Shown here in pieces: positions 44,923-53,206 of a stretch of 64,000 bases of DNA. Position 1 is the first letter of the stretch; each line of letters begins with the position of its first letter. Position numbers and translations under genes: made by a program. The notes below the pieces were generated by a model. It did no database searches. It had not been told where the DNA came from and saw only the letters and a list, made by a program, of their open reading frames with translations. The DNA comes from CBFIGX01 sp965662265 (GTDB lineage: Bacteria; Bacteroidota; Bacteroidia; Flavobacteriales; UBA7430). Where the stretch lies: NCBI GenBank assembly GCA_965662265.1, contig CBFIGX010000001.1, forward strand, positions 248,001-312,000. Reading direction: 5' to 3'.

Positions 44923-47313
44923 TTATGAGCCACAAGCAATACAATCATCCGGATCATCAATTGAACAAGCTAATTGCTCTTCCGGGGTAAACTCTTGAAC
45001 TTTTGTGGTTTCGTTGGCTACAACAGGTTCCATTTGTGCTTTTGACTGCTTTTGAACAGTAAATTTAATTGCATCCACAGCAGACTTCGTTCTGAGGTAA
45101 TACATCCCTGTTTTAAGTCCTTGTTTCCAAGCGTAGAAATGCATGGAGGTAAGTTTTCCAAGGTTTGCATTTTCCACAAATAAGTTCAACGATTGAGATT
45201 GGTCTATAAACATTCCTCGCTCACCAGCCATATCTATAATATCCTTCATGCTCAGCTCCCAAACAGTTTTGTATAGGTCTTTAATATTTTGAGGGATAAT
45301 TTCTATATTTTGAATAGAACCATTGGTGCGTAAAATTTCGTTTTTGAGATCATCATTCCATAAGCCTAGTTTCACCAAGTCTTTTAATAGGTGCTTATTT
45401 ACTATAATAAACTCACCCGAAAGTACTCTTCGTGTGTATATGTTAGAAGTGTAAGGCTCAAAACATTCGTTATTTCCTAAAATCTGAGAAGTAGAGGCGG
45501 TAGGCATTGGTGCTAGTAATAATGAATTACGTACACCCGACTCTTTAATTTCTTCTCTAAGCTCATCCCAATTCCAACGACCTGAGAGGTCTTTAGCTTC
45601 TACTCCCCAAAGGTCAAATTGGAATTGCCCTTGGGAGATTGGGGAACCTTCGTAAGTTTCATAAGCGCCATCTACTTTAGCTAAATCTTTTGATGCTTTT
45701 AGTGAGGCAAAGTATATGGTTTCAAAAATATCTTTGTTAAGCTGTTTTGCCTCTGGAGAGGTAAATGGAAATCTAAGCTGGATAAAAGTATCTGCTAAAC
45801 CTTGAACACCAAGGCCAACTGGACGATGACGCATGTTTGAGTTTCGCGCCTCAGGTACTGGATAGTAATTTCTATCGATTACTACGTTTAAGTTTTTGGT
45901 AACTTTATAGGTTACATCGTAAAGCTTTTGATGGTCAAAAGCTCCATCTTCTACAAACATTGGTAGTGCTATCGAGGCGAGGTTACAAACAGCAACTTCA
46001 TCAGGAGCAGTATATTCTATAATTTCGGTACATAAGTTAGAAGAACGTATGGTCCCCAGGTTTTTTTGATTTGATTTCTCATTACAAGCATCTTTATATA
46101 GCATATAAGGTGTGCCTGTTTCTATTTGAGACTCTACTATTTTCTCCCAAAGCTCGCGAGCCTTAATCGTTCTACGACCCTTTCCTTCAGACTCGTATTT
46201 TTCATAAAGTTCTTTAAATTTATCTCCATAAGCATCTGCTAAACCTGGACACTCATTTGGGCACATTAGCGTCCATTCACCATTTGCTTCTACACGTTCC
46301 ATAAATAAGTCGGGCGTCCACATAGCATAAAATAGATCACGAGCACGCATTTCTTCCTTCCCATGGTTCTTTCTTAAGTCTAAGAAATCAAAAACATCTG
46401 CATGCCATGGTTCCAGATAAATAGCAAAAGAACCTTTGCGTTTTCCTCCACCTTGATCTACGTAACGTGCAGTATCATTAAATACTCTTAACATTGGAAC
46501 AATCCCATTAGACGTTCCGTTTGTACCTCTAATATAAGAACCCTTTGCACGTACGTTGTGTATGCTCAATCCTATACCTCCTGCAGATTGAGAAATTTTA
46601 GAACACTGCTTCAATGTATCGTAAATCCCATCGATACTATCATCTTTCATTGTTAGAAGGAAACAAGAAGACATCTGTGGCTTAGGTGTTCCGGCATTAA
46701 ATAAAGTTGGTGTAGCATGTGTAAAGTACTTCTTTGACATCATCTCATAGGTCTCTACAGCGGCTTCAATGTCATCTTTATGGATTCCAATAGACACACG
46801 CATAAGCATATGCTGTGGTCGTTCAGCTATTTGCCCATCAAGTCGCAGTAGGTAAGAGCGTTCTAAAGTTTTAAACCCAAAGTAATCATAGCCAAAGTCT
46901 CTATCATAAATAATTGTTGAGTCAAGGACCTCTTTATTATCTTGTATAATTTGATATACGTCTTCGGCTAATAAAGGTGCTTGTTGTTTGGTAATTGGAT
47001 TAACATATTCGTACAATTCTGTCATCGTTTCAGAAAAAGATTTCTTGGTCTTTTTGTGAAGGTTTGAAACAGCAATTCGAGCTGCAAGCTGTGCGTAGTC
47101 TGGATGCTTCACTGTTAATGAAGCCGAGACTTCTGCTGCAAGATTATCTAATTCAAAAGTTGTTACTCCTTCATAGATTCCTTCAATCACCTTCATCGCA
47201 ACGGTGGTTGGGTCTACTAAGGTATCTAATCCATAACAAAGCTTTTGAATACGAGCAGTAATTTTATCAAATTTAACAGCCTCCTTACGACCATCTCTTT
47301 TTAATACGTACAT
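44923..47313 (-). CDS. nrdA: Ribonucleoside-diphosphate reductase large subunit (class I)
   Basis: The catalytic subunit that reduces ribonucleotides to deoxyribonucleotides. An N-terminal ATP-cone (RDGRKEAVKFDKITARIQKL) gives allosteric activity control. The first redox cysteine is in MSSCFLLTMKDDSIDGIY, the radical-site cysteine in the SSNLCTEIIEY segment, and the partner cysteine in CNLASIAL. The tyrosine pair for radical transfer is in the YAWKQGLKTGMYYLR segment. The C-terminal shuttle cysteines are CIACGS. Length is 796 residues. It resembles eukaryotic-type class Ia enzymes. It follows nrdB by 23 bases as one operon. Confidence 0.96.
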   Translation of the reverse strand: MYVLKRDGRKEAVKFDKITARIQKLCYGLDTLVDPTTVAMKVIEGIYEGVTTFELDNLAAEVSASLTVKHPDYAQLAARIAVSNLHKKTKKSFSETMTELYEYVNPITKQQAPLLAEDVYQIIQDNKEVLDSTIIYDRDFGYDYFGFKTLERSYLLRLDGQIAERPQHMLMRVSIGIHKDDIEAAVETYEMMSKKYFTHATPTLFNAGTPKPQMSSCFLLTMKDDSIDGIYDTLKQCSKISQSAGGIGLSIHNVRAKGSYIRGTNGTSNGIVPMLRVFNDTARYVDQGGGKRKGSFAIYLEPWHADVFDFLDLRKNHGKEEMRARDLFYAMWTPDLFMERVEANGEWTLMCPNECPGLADAYGDKFKELYEKYESEGKGRRTIKARELWEKIVESQIETGTPYMLYKDACNEKSNQKNLGTIRSSNLCTEIIEYTAPDEVAVCNLASIALPMFVEDGAFDHQKLYDVTYKVTKNLNVVIDRNYYPVPEARNSNMRHRPVGLGVQGLADTFIQLRFPFTSPEAKQLNKDIFETIYFASLKASKDLAKVDGAYETYEGSPISQGQFQFDLWGVEAKDLSGRWNWDELREEIKESGVRNSLLLAPMPTASTSQILGNNECFEPYTSNIYTRRVLSGEFIIVNKHLLKDLVKLGLWNDDLKNEILRTNGSIQNIEIIPQNIKDLYKTVWELSMKDIIDMAGERGMFIDQSQSLNLFVENANLGKLTSMHFYAWKQGLKTGMYYLRTKSAVDAIKFTVQKQSKAQMEPVVANETTKVQEFTPEEQLACSIDDPDDCIACGS

Positions 47314-47336
47314 GAAATATGGGGTTTTGGGGGTTA

Positions 47337-48311
47337 TTAAAAGTCAGCGTCAAAGGTAAAGCCTTCGTCTTTTTCTTTTCCTAGGACACCTGCCTTTTGG
47401 TATTCTGAAACGCGCTTCTCAAAGAAATTGGTTTTTCCTTGTAGAGAGATCATGTCCATAAAGTCAAACGGATTTTCAACATTATAAACTTTATCGCATT
47501 GAAGCTCTAGAAGTAATCGATCCGTTACAAACTCCAAATACTGAGTCATCAAGTCTGAGTTCATTCCAATTAAACGCACCGGTAATGCTTCAATGATAAA
47601 TTCTCTTTCGATGTCTAATGCTTCGACAATAATTTGAGTAATTCTCTCTTTTGGCACCTTGTTTACTAAGTGGTTATTATGAAGCATGCAGGCAAAATCG
47701 CAGTGAAGACCCTCATCTCTAGATATTAATTCATTCGAAAACGTTAAGCCAGGTAGTAATCCTCTCTTTTTCATCCAGAAGATAGAACAGAAAGATCCAG
47801 AGAAGAAGATGCCTTCTACAGCAGCAAAAGCAATAATTCGCTCTGCAAAACTAGGCGACTCAATCCAGCGTAAGGCCCAGTCTGCCTTTTTCTTAATGGC
47901 ATCAAAGTGATCAATGGCATGAAAAAGTTTATCTGCCTCGGCCTTATCTTTAATATAGGTGTCGATAAGTAATGAGTAGGTTTCCGAATGTATGTTCTCC
48001 ATCATAATTTGAAACCCATAAAAAAACTTAGCTTCAGTATACTGGACTTCAGATAGGAAGTTTTCTGCAAGGTTTTCGTTAACTATACCATCAGATGCGG
48101 CAAAAAATGCAAGAACATGCTTAATAAAATGTCTCTCATCATCGTTGAGCTTTGTTTCCCAGTCGATAATATCTTGACTAAGGTCAATCTCTTCAGCAGT
48201 CCAAATACTGGCTTCTTGTTCTTTGTACATTTTCCAAATGTCGTCATGCACAATTGGAAACAACACGAATCGATTTTTGTTTTCTTTTAAAATGGGTTCA
48301 ACTGCCTGCAT
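47337..48311 (-). CDS. nrdB: Ribonucleoside-diphosphate reductase small subunit (class I)
   Basis: Holds the di-iron centre and stable tyrosyl radical. The protein closely matches the eukaryotic-type R2 pattern: AFFAASDGIVNENLAENF near residue 68, the radical tyrosine Y98 in FFYGFQIMMENIHSE, the ligand glutamate and histidine in ENIHSE (105-108), and AAVEGIFFSGSFCSIFWMKK and SRDEGLHCDFA further on. The C-terminal DAD(F) peptide needed to bind the large subunit is present. Length is 324 residues. First gene of the nrdBA operon. Confidence 0.96.
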   Translation of the reverse strand: MQAVEPILKENKNRFVLFPIVHDDIWKMYKEQEASIWTAEEIDLSQDIIDWETKLNDDERHFIKHVLAFFAASDGIVNENLAENFLSEVQYTEAKFFYGFQIMMENIHSETYSLLIDTYIKDKAEADKLFHAIDHFDAIKKKADWALRWIESPSFAERIIAFAAVEGIFFSGSFCSIFWMKKRGLLPGLTFSNELISRDEGLHCDFACMLHNNHLVNKVPKERITQIIVEALDIEREFIIEALPVRLIGMNSDLMTQYLEFVTDRLLLELQCDKVYNVENPFDFMDMISLQGKTNFFEKRVSEYQKAGVLGKEKDEGFTFDADF

Positions 48312-48379
48312 AATATTCTGTGTTTTTTATGTAAAATCTTTCTAACCTATTTGAAACTAGGGTCTCCTCATCTTGTAGG

Positions 48380-48406
48380 AAAAAAAAGCCCAACTGAAAA
48401 TTGAGC
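48380..48406 (-). terminator. Possible terminator after the DUF3109 gene
   Basis: On the minus strand a GCTCAA/TTGGGC stem (one G-U pair) is followed by seven U. It is 180 bases after the DUF3109 stop and 70 bases before nrdB, so it separates the two. The stem is short. Confidence 0.45.
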
Positions 48407-48586
48407 CTTACAAATATTTCAATAAAAAAAGTGGGGTGCAATAGCAGATTTAAAAGTGTAGAATGAAGTTTTCAACAAATCGTTAATATCCTTCTCAAAG
48501 GTCGCATTTATAAAGAGTTACAAAAAATTAACTTCTGTTAAAAACAAAAATTTTTTATTTATTAGTCCAATAAAAAAAGTAAGTTT

Positions 48587-49162
48587 TTAGAACTGTTTAT
48601 TATGTTTTTCCGCAGCTATTTCTAAAGATTTATACCAATTCTTTCCATATTTTTTTAAGAGTGGTTCTTTTAAAAATTTATATAGAGGTACTTTTAATTT
48701 AGCTCCGCATTCACAGCCTTTTTTGCATATATGCCACTTATGATAATTTACCGCATCAAACTCTGGATAAGACTGAATTCTAATGGGGTATAACTCACAT
48801 GAAATAGGTTTTTTAAAATCTATGTCTCCTGCTCTGTAGGCGGACTCTATAGCACATTTAGCAGTGTTATTTTTATCAAAAAAAACGTATACGCATTCTC
48901 GACCATTAAGAATAGGTGTTTCTTTTTCACCATCTTCACCAACAACCCATTGGCCTTGTTTTTCAACCCCATTAATTCCTTTCTCAGCCATATAAGGCTT
49001 TACCTTGTCGTAAATGTTTTCTAAAATCACTAACTCTTCTTCTTGGAGTGGGGCACCTCCATCGCCTTCAACACAGCAAGCTCCCTTGCATGCTGTCAAA
49101 TCACAAACAAATTCCTGTTCTAAAACATCTTCTGATATAAGGGTATTTTTAATAGATATCAT
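48587..49162 (-). CDS. DUF3109 family cysteine-rich protein
   Basis: A 191-residue cytosolic protein with about ten cysteines. Key groups are CDLTACKGACCVEGDGGAPL (residues 20-39), NGRECVYVF, KCAIESAYRAG, ISCELYPIRI near 120 and HICKKGCECGAKL near 143. The pattern fits the DUF3109 family, related in spacing to YkgJ-type metal or Fe-S cluster binding proteins. Function unknown. It has its own TAATTTTG element four bases before the ATG. Confidence 0.82.
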   Translation of the reverse strand: MISIKNTLISEDVLEQEFVCDLTACKGACCVEGDGGAPLQEEELVILENIYDKVKPYMAEKGINGVEKQGQWVVGEDGEKETPILNGRECVYVFFDKNNTAKCAIESAYRAGDIDFKKPISCELYPIRIQSYPEFDAVNYHKWHICKKGCECGAKLKVPLYKFLKEPLLKKYGKNWYKSLEIAAEKHNKQF

Positions 49163-49166
49163 GTAC

Positions 49167-49174
49167 CAAAATTA
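49167..49174 (-). promoter_or_regulatory. -7 promoter element directly before the DUF3109 gene
   Basis: The minus strand reads TAATTTTG, four bases before the ATG at 49162. Confidence 0.5.
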
Positions 49175-49208
49175 GTAAATATTAGCAAGTATTTTCTTTT
49201 GGGAAGTT

Positions 49209-49604
49209 CTATTTGACGGCAAAGTTATCATCCTCGAACACAAAAGCACACACTTGTTTGCTGGATCTATCCATAACGAAGGTTGTCTCCCATGAAGATT
49301 CATCTCTAAAGTCTCCGATAAACACTATGGGCAATGAGGTATTGGCCTGAACCCAAATGGTATCTGTATCAAAAATAACACACGAATCTGGAAATTGGTA
49401 TGCTCCTAATTTCCACCATTCAGACAATACTATTGAGTCGTTTATTGACATAAAATAGCTAGAGTCTCCTCCTAAATAATGATTGTTATACTGGATATAC
49501 AAATCGTGTGAAGAATGATTAACTAATACACGTTTGTAACTGTGGTCTGTTTCACAGGATGTATGAAAAAGTATGATGATACTTATTAGGCCTAAGAATT
49601 TCAT
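49209..49604 (-). CDS. Putative lipoprotein of unknown function
   Basis: A 131-residue protein with a lipoprotein signal peptide ending in HTSC (cysteine near residue 17). The mature part is rich in beta-strand-like residues, with no domain I can name. Its ATG overlaps the stop of the zinc-ribbon gene by four bases, so it is the second gene of a two-gene operon. Probably anchored in the inner or outer membrane; role unknown. Confidence 0.65.
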   Translation of the reverse strand: MKFLGLISIIILFHTSCETDHSYKRVLVNHSSHDLYIQYNNHYLGGDSSYFMSINDSIVLSEWWKLGAYQFPDSCVIFDTDTIWVQANTSLPIVFIGDFRDESSWETTFVMDRSSKQVCAFVFEDDNFAVK

Positions 49605-49867
49605 GAATTAGCCCATCTTTTTAATTTAGGAATTCCCATGGTAAAAAACCATCGCTTGATAAATCCATAACCTTTTTCCTTTAGAATGTTTTTTACAAAA
49701 ACCTGCATCTCCTTAGCGGTTTTAATTTCAGGATTAGTAAACGCGCCTTTGTCATAGCAGTATGCACAGTATAAGTGATTTTCGGCACCATTTAACTCTG
49801 TACCTTTTTTATACAATTCATTCTTGTGAGGGAGCATACAACTCTGACAAAATTTTTCAAATCTCAT
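49601..49867 (-). CDS. Small putative zinc-ribbon protein
   Basis: An 88-residue protein. The N-terminus holds FCQSCMLPHKNELY and, 17 residues on, LYCAYCYDKGAFTNP, two CxxC knuckles expected to bind one zinc. The pattern fits the putative zinc ribbon family (zinc_ribbon_2). The rest is a basic helical tail (FIKRWFFTMGIPKLKRW). Members are thought to be small regulators or cofactors, but no function is proven. It overlaps the lipoprotein gene by four bases. Confidence 0.72.
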   Translation of the reverse strand: MRFEKFCQSCMLPHKNELYKKGTELNGAENHLYCAYCYDKGAFTNPEIKTAKEMQVFVKNILKEKGYGFIKRWFFTMGIPKLKRWANS

Positions 49868-50071
49868 AATGATTACGTTTTTTCTATAAATATAATAATA
49901 TAAATAGTTAACCTACCATGGTAGAGTTCTAATTAACATATGAAGCCTAAAAGGCTATCGTGCTTTTTTAACCTTAAACCATTGACATAGCGATAAGAAT
50001 CTAATTTATAAATAATAAAAAAGTGTACTAGTCTAAAATATAGGTTGGGCAATATTCAATTTTAACAATAC

Positions 50072-50575
50072 TTATTTTTTATCTACTGATTCCAATTGTT
50101 TTTTATAACTATCCATTCTTGCGTGTGCAGTTCCATCTACTAATAAAATAACTATAAGCATGGCGATAGTAGTAATACTGACGGCCCGCCAGATGGGTGC
50201 TTTCATAAAAATAATTGATAAGGCTGCTGCAATAATTATAATTGGAATAGCTTTAAAAACAATGGTTTTGTATTCTTTAAGAGTTGCTTTGGCACGAATA
50301 ATTTCTGACTCTACAAATGAAGATGGGTCTTTACTGTAAGCCACTTCAAATTCTTTAATCCTTGATTTGTTAGTGAAAAATAATCCGATTCCTATGATTA
50401 AAAGTAGAGCTCCTGCCACCATGGTAGGCGTTATATATGCTTTGGCCATTTCTGTTTTTCCCAACTGCCAAAACCCTATGCTTGCCGCTATAAATACAAG
50501 TCCGAAGAGAATGAAAAATGGAGTCGAGAAAAGTTCGGCTTTCGCCCAATCCGTAGATGTTTTTAATATATCCAT
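50072..50575 (-). CDS. Four-helix membrane protein of unknown function
   Basis: A 167-residue protein with four hydrophobic segments (about 18-36, 48-68, 104-125 and 132-148) and a soluble helical stretch between the second and third (about 70-100). Short charged tails lie at both ends. No family is recognised. It is transcribed alone. The reading frame, ATG start and length make it probably real. Confidence 0.6.
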   Translation of the reverse strand: MDILKTSTDWAKAELFSTPFFILFGLVFIAASIGFWQLGKTEMAKAYITPTMVAGALLLIIGIGLFFTNKSRIKEFEVAYSKDPSSFVESEIIRAKATLKEYKTIVFKAIPIIIIAAALSIIFMKAPIWRAVSITTIAMLIVILLVDGTAHARMDSYKKQLESVDKK

Positions 50576-50919
50576 AGTTGTAAATTATTATAACACTGTT
50601 TCGCCTAAAAAACTACATCTTTCTAGTTGAACAAAGAAGTAAATTTTGTGGGGACCATATCACTTAATAATGCTAACTGTTTTGTGTGTTTCAGATATTG
50701 TCAAATCCTATACCAAAGTTTAATTATTTCTTATTAAGTTTTTTAGTTCTCACAACTAGTACCTTTAAATAAAACATCGAATTATGCACTTAAAAAACAT
50801 AAGTTAAATTAATTATAAGACGTGATTCGTTAGATCATGAATTTTCTTGATTATTTATATTTAATTAACACAGATGCAATAAAAAACACACATATGATTT
50901 TTTACTTTGAAAAAAACTA
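50576..50919. other. Gene-free A/T-rich spacer between divergent genes
   Basis: No convincing gene, RNA or terminator. It must hold two divergent promoters, but no full TAnnTTTG match is seen on either side; a 7-base TACTTTG occurs close to the plus-strand gene (about 50900). Confidence 0.5.
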
Positions 50920-51354
50920 ATGCAGATGAAAATTCAAATCATTGAAGTCGACAAGTCAGTATTTCTTTTTGTTGCAGTAAACAGCTCTGGAGAGATATTA
51001 GGTAAATGCTCTCTTAAATTTAGAAAAAATAACATCATTCGATTCCAGGATGATTACTCAGATGAAAATTTAAGTAAAAAAGAAGTCTTGAAAGAACTAT
51101 TTACTTACAGGCTAAAATATGTAAGTATAAATTTTCCTAATCACGAATTAGAGGCTTTCTGTGATGAATCCTCTAAAGATTTGTTTCTCGATAGTGGTTT
51201 TGAAGTAAAAGAAAAGCTTTTTGTAGTTAACAAAAAGTCTAATTTATTTAAAAGTCACCAAGAACTTACAGAATTACTTGATAAAGAAGTAACGGATTTA
51301 TTTGATAGTATTGGTGTTAATGATTCCTACGATAGAGGATTAACAATTAATTAG
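50920..51354 (+). CDS. Hypothetical protein with weak acetyltransferase-like C-terminal half
   Basis: A 144-residue soluble protein. No family is certain. The stretch NFPNHELEAFCDESSKDLFLDSGFEV (quoted in parts: PNHELEAFCDE, then LFLDSGFEV) resembles the last strand and helix of GNAT acetyltransferases, where Asn/Asp is followed by an aromatic residue and a GF turn. The preceding DDYSDENLSKKEVLKELF fits a helix after an acetyl-CoA loop, but the pyrophosphate-binding loop is not evident. It is flanked by spacers and transcribed alone. Confidence 0.5.
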   Translation: MQMKIQIIEVDKSVFLFVAVNSSGEILGKCSLKFRKNNIIRFQDDYSDENLSKKEVLKELFTYRLKYVSINFPNHELEAFCDESSKDLFLDSGFEVKEKLFVVNKKSNLFKSHQELTELLDKEVTDLFDSIGVNDSYDRGLTIN

Positions 51355-51588
51355 TTTTTTTTGTAGAGTTTACCAAAAAACAAAATGGTAAACACAAAAT
51401 GAAAGCACTAATAATTATCGCTAAAAAATAATACATAACCTTTTTTACTCTATTTAAACACCTTGAATCCTTGAGTGAGGTGTTAGTGGGCTTTGAGTTA
51501 AGCTACAATTTGGCAATAATATTTTGCTAAATATTAGGTTAACAGGCAATTTACAGCCCATAAGTTTTATATAACGTATTTTATTTTC

Positions 51589-51596
51589 TATATTTG
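51589..51596 (+). promoter_or_regulatory. Bacteroidota-type -7 promoter element
   Basis: TATATTTG, a full TAnnTTTG match, lies 23 bases before the ATG of the small secreted protein gene. Confidence 0.5.
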
Positions 51597-51619
51597 TTAC
51601 TCTTAATAAAGTCAAAGTT

Positions 51620-52177
51620 ATGTGCAGAGCAATTTTATTTTTTATCCTATTATTCAGTCCACTCACCTTTTTTGGCCAGTCATACGAAGTAGAAGAATTT
51701 GTTGTGGAGTTAACTGGTAGCTCTACTAATGTAGATTTTAGCAACAACACATACTATCATGCCTATGATTCTTGTGATGTAAGTTGGCAAATTATTCGAG
51801 ACTCTATTCCTCTGGGTTGGCAATACTCTCTTTGTTTCCCTAACTGTTATGAACCAGGTATAACGTCTGGAAACAGTCTCTTTTTAAGCAACACTGAGCA
51901 ATATTTAAATTGTCACATATACCCTAACAATATAGCTGGATCAGGAATTATAGAAATGGAAATAACAACAAATAACATCCATAAAGACACTGTCGTATGG
52001 AATGCTACAGCAACAGATCAGTTGTTTATAAATGAGTTGGCTCCTAGCACGAGTAAAAGTATTGTAAACATTTACAACCTTGAAGGGAGGCTTTTGTCTA
52101 AGTTACCTCCTAATCAAATAGTGTTAGTTGAATACGATAATGGTTTATTTGAAAAAAGAATGCTTTTAAGGAAGTAA
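51620..52177 (+). CDS. Small secreted protein with T9SS type A-like tail
   Basis: A 185-residue exported protein. A signal peptide (about 1-19, ending FFGQS) is followed by a beta-rich domain with a cysteine pair region (SLCFPNCYEPG near 75). The C-terminal 40 residues (IVNIYNLEGRLLSK, then EYDNGLFEKRMLLRK) look like the end of a type A sorting domain. The same family occurs widely in Bacteroidota as short T9SS cargo of unknown function. A decayed copy of its 3' end is seen at 54787-54865. It has its own promoter element and a strong terminator. Confidence 0.72.
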   Translation: MCRAILFFILLFSPLTFFGQSYEVEEFVVELTGSSTNVDFSNNTYYHAYDSCDVSWQIIRDSIPLGWQYSLCFPNCYEPGITSGNSLFLSNTEQYLNCHIYPNNIAGSGIIEMEITTNNIHKDTVVWNATATDQLFINELAPSTSKSIVNIYNLEGRLLSKLPPNQIVLVEYDNGLFEKRMLLRK

Positions 52178-52197
52178 AAATAGAAAATTAAAACAAT

Positions 52198-52236
52198 AAA
52201 AAAAGCTACAATCAGTAACTGATTGTAGCTTTTTTT
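52198..52236. terminator. Strong bidirectional terminator
   Basis: A perfect 11-base-pair stem (AGCTACAATCA with its complement), GTAAC loop and A/T tracts on both sides, between a plus-strand and a minus-strand gene. Confidence 0.9.
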
Positions 52237-53206
52237 ATTGTTTTCTTAAGGTAATATTATGCGCAGTTATATTACTTTTCTCAATAATATACATAGGTCG
52301 TTTCTGTACATTTTTATTGATTCTGCTAATGTATTCCCCAATTACTCCAATAGAAATCAATTGAACACCACCAATAAACATAGAACTAATGATAAGGGAC
52401 GTCCACCCTGTTATAGTTCGATCTAAAATAAAGTGAGAATACATGGCGTATAAAATGATAATAAATGACACCAAAGAGAGGGAAAAGCCAAGCTTGGAAA
52501 CCAATTGTAATGGCTTATCAGAAAAACTAGTAATGCCATCCATTGCAAACTGTAGCATTTTACCAAGAGAATAGGCTGTTTTTCCATATTTCCGCTTATC
52601 TCTACTAAATAACACTTCAGTTTGCTTAAATCCCAACCATGCTATCTGTCCTCGTAGAAATTTGTTTTGTTCAGGCATCTGATTGAGGTAATTCACCACC
52701 TTTCGATCAATGAGTCTAAAATCACCTGTATCTAAAGGGATATCAATAGCTGTAATTCGTTTCAAGGTACGGTAAAATAGTTTGGCTGTTAGTTTTTTAA
52801 AAGCACTTTCACCTTTTCGCTCTTTTCGTTTGGCATAGACCACTTCATACCCTTCATGATATTTTTTGAATAATTCAGCAATTACTTCAGGTGGATCTTG
52901 TAAGTCTCCATCAATTATTACAACAGCCTTACCTGTTGATGCTTCTAAACCTGCTGTAACTGCTATTTGATGACCAAAATTTCGACTAAAATTGATGTAG
53001 AAATTACGTGGGTCATGTTCAGATAACTTCAATAACTCTAGCAATGAGTTGTCTTTACTCCCATCATTTACAAAAATGAGTTCATAATTCTTGGAAATTT
53101 GAGATACGGTTTTTTGAAGTCGGTTATATAATTCAGGTATGATTTGCCCCTCATTATAAATGGGAACAACCACAGAGATATCGATATTTTTATTCTTTTC
53201 TTCCAT
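52235..53206 (-). CDS. Family 2 glycosyltransferase, polyprenyl-phosphate sugar synthase type
   Basis: A 323-residue enzyme like GtrB, ArnC and dolichyl-phosphate mannose synthase. It should move a sugar from a nucleotide donor to undecaprenyl phosphate. The N-terminal SVVVPIYNEGQII strand, FVNDGSKDNS, the IIDGDLQDPPEV metal motif near residue 95, and DTGDFRLIDRKV near 160 are present. Two C-terminal membrane helices (about 235-255 and 270-292) match. It overlaps the GT39 gene by 17 bases, suggesting the pair makes and then uses a lipid-linked sugar. Confidence 0.88.
   Translation of the reverse strand: MEEKNKNIDISVVVPIYNEGQIIPELYNRLQKTVSQISKNYELIFVNDGSKDNSLLELLKLSEHDPRNFYINFSRNFGHQIAVTAGLEASTGKAVVIIDGDLQDPPEVIAELFKKYHEGYEVVYAKRKERKGESAFKKLTAKLFYRTLKRITAIDIPLDTGDFRLIDRKVVNYLNQMPEQNKFLRGQIAWLGFKQTEVLFSRDKRKYGKTAYSLGKMLQFAMDGITSFSDKPLQLVSKLGFSLSLVSFIIILYAMYSHFILDRTITGWTSLIISSMFIGGVQLISIGVIGEYISRINKNVQKRPMYIIEKSNITAHNITLRKQ

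Noticed and set aside
49913..49924. Perfect 12-base palindrome CTACCATGGTAG
   Set aside because: About 16 palindromes of this length are expected by chance in 64 kb; no second copy or linked regulator gene was noticed.
49944..49966. Small AGCCT/AGGCT hairpin followed by T-rich bases
   Set aside because: The stem is only five base pairs, the T run is displaced by six bases, and no gene end is near on that strand.
50640..50919. Possible riboswitch or small RNA in the long spacer
   Set aside because: No conserved aptamer core, strong hairpin or terminator was visible.
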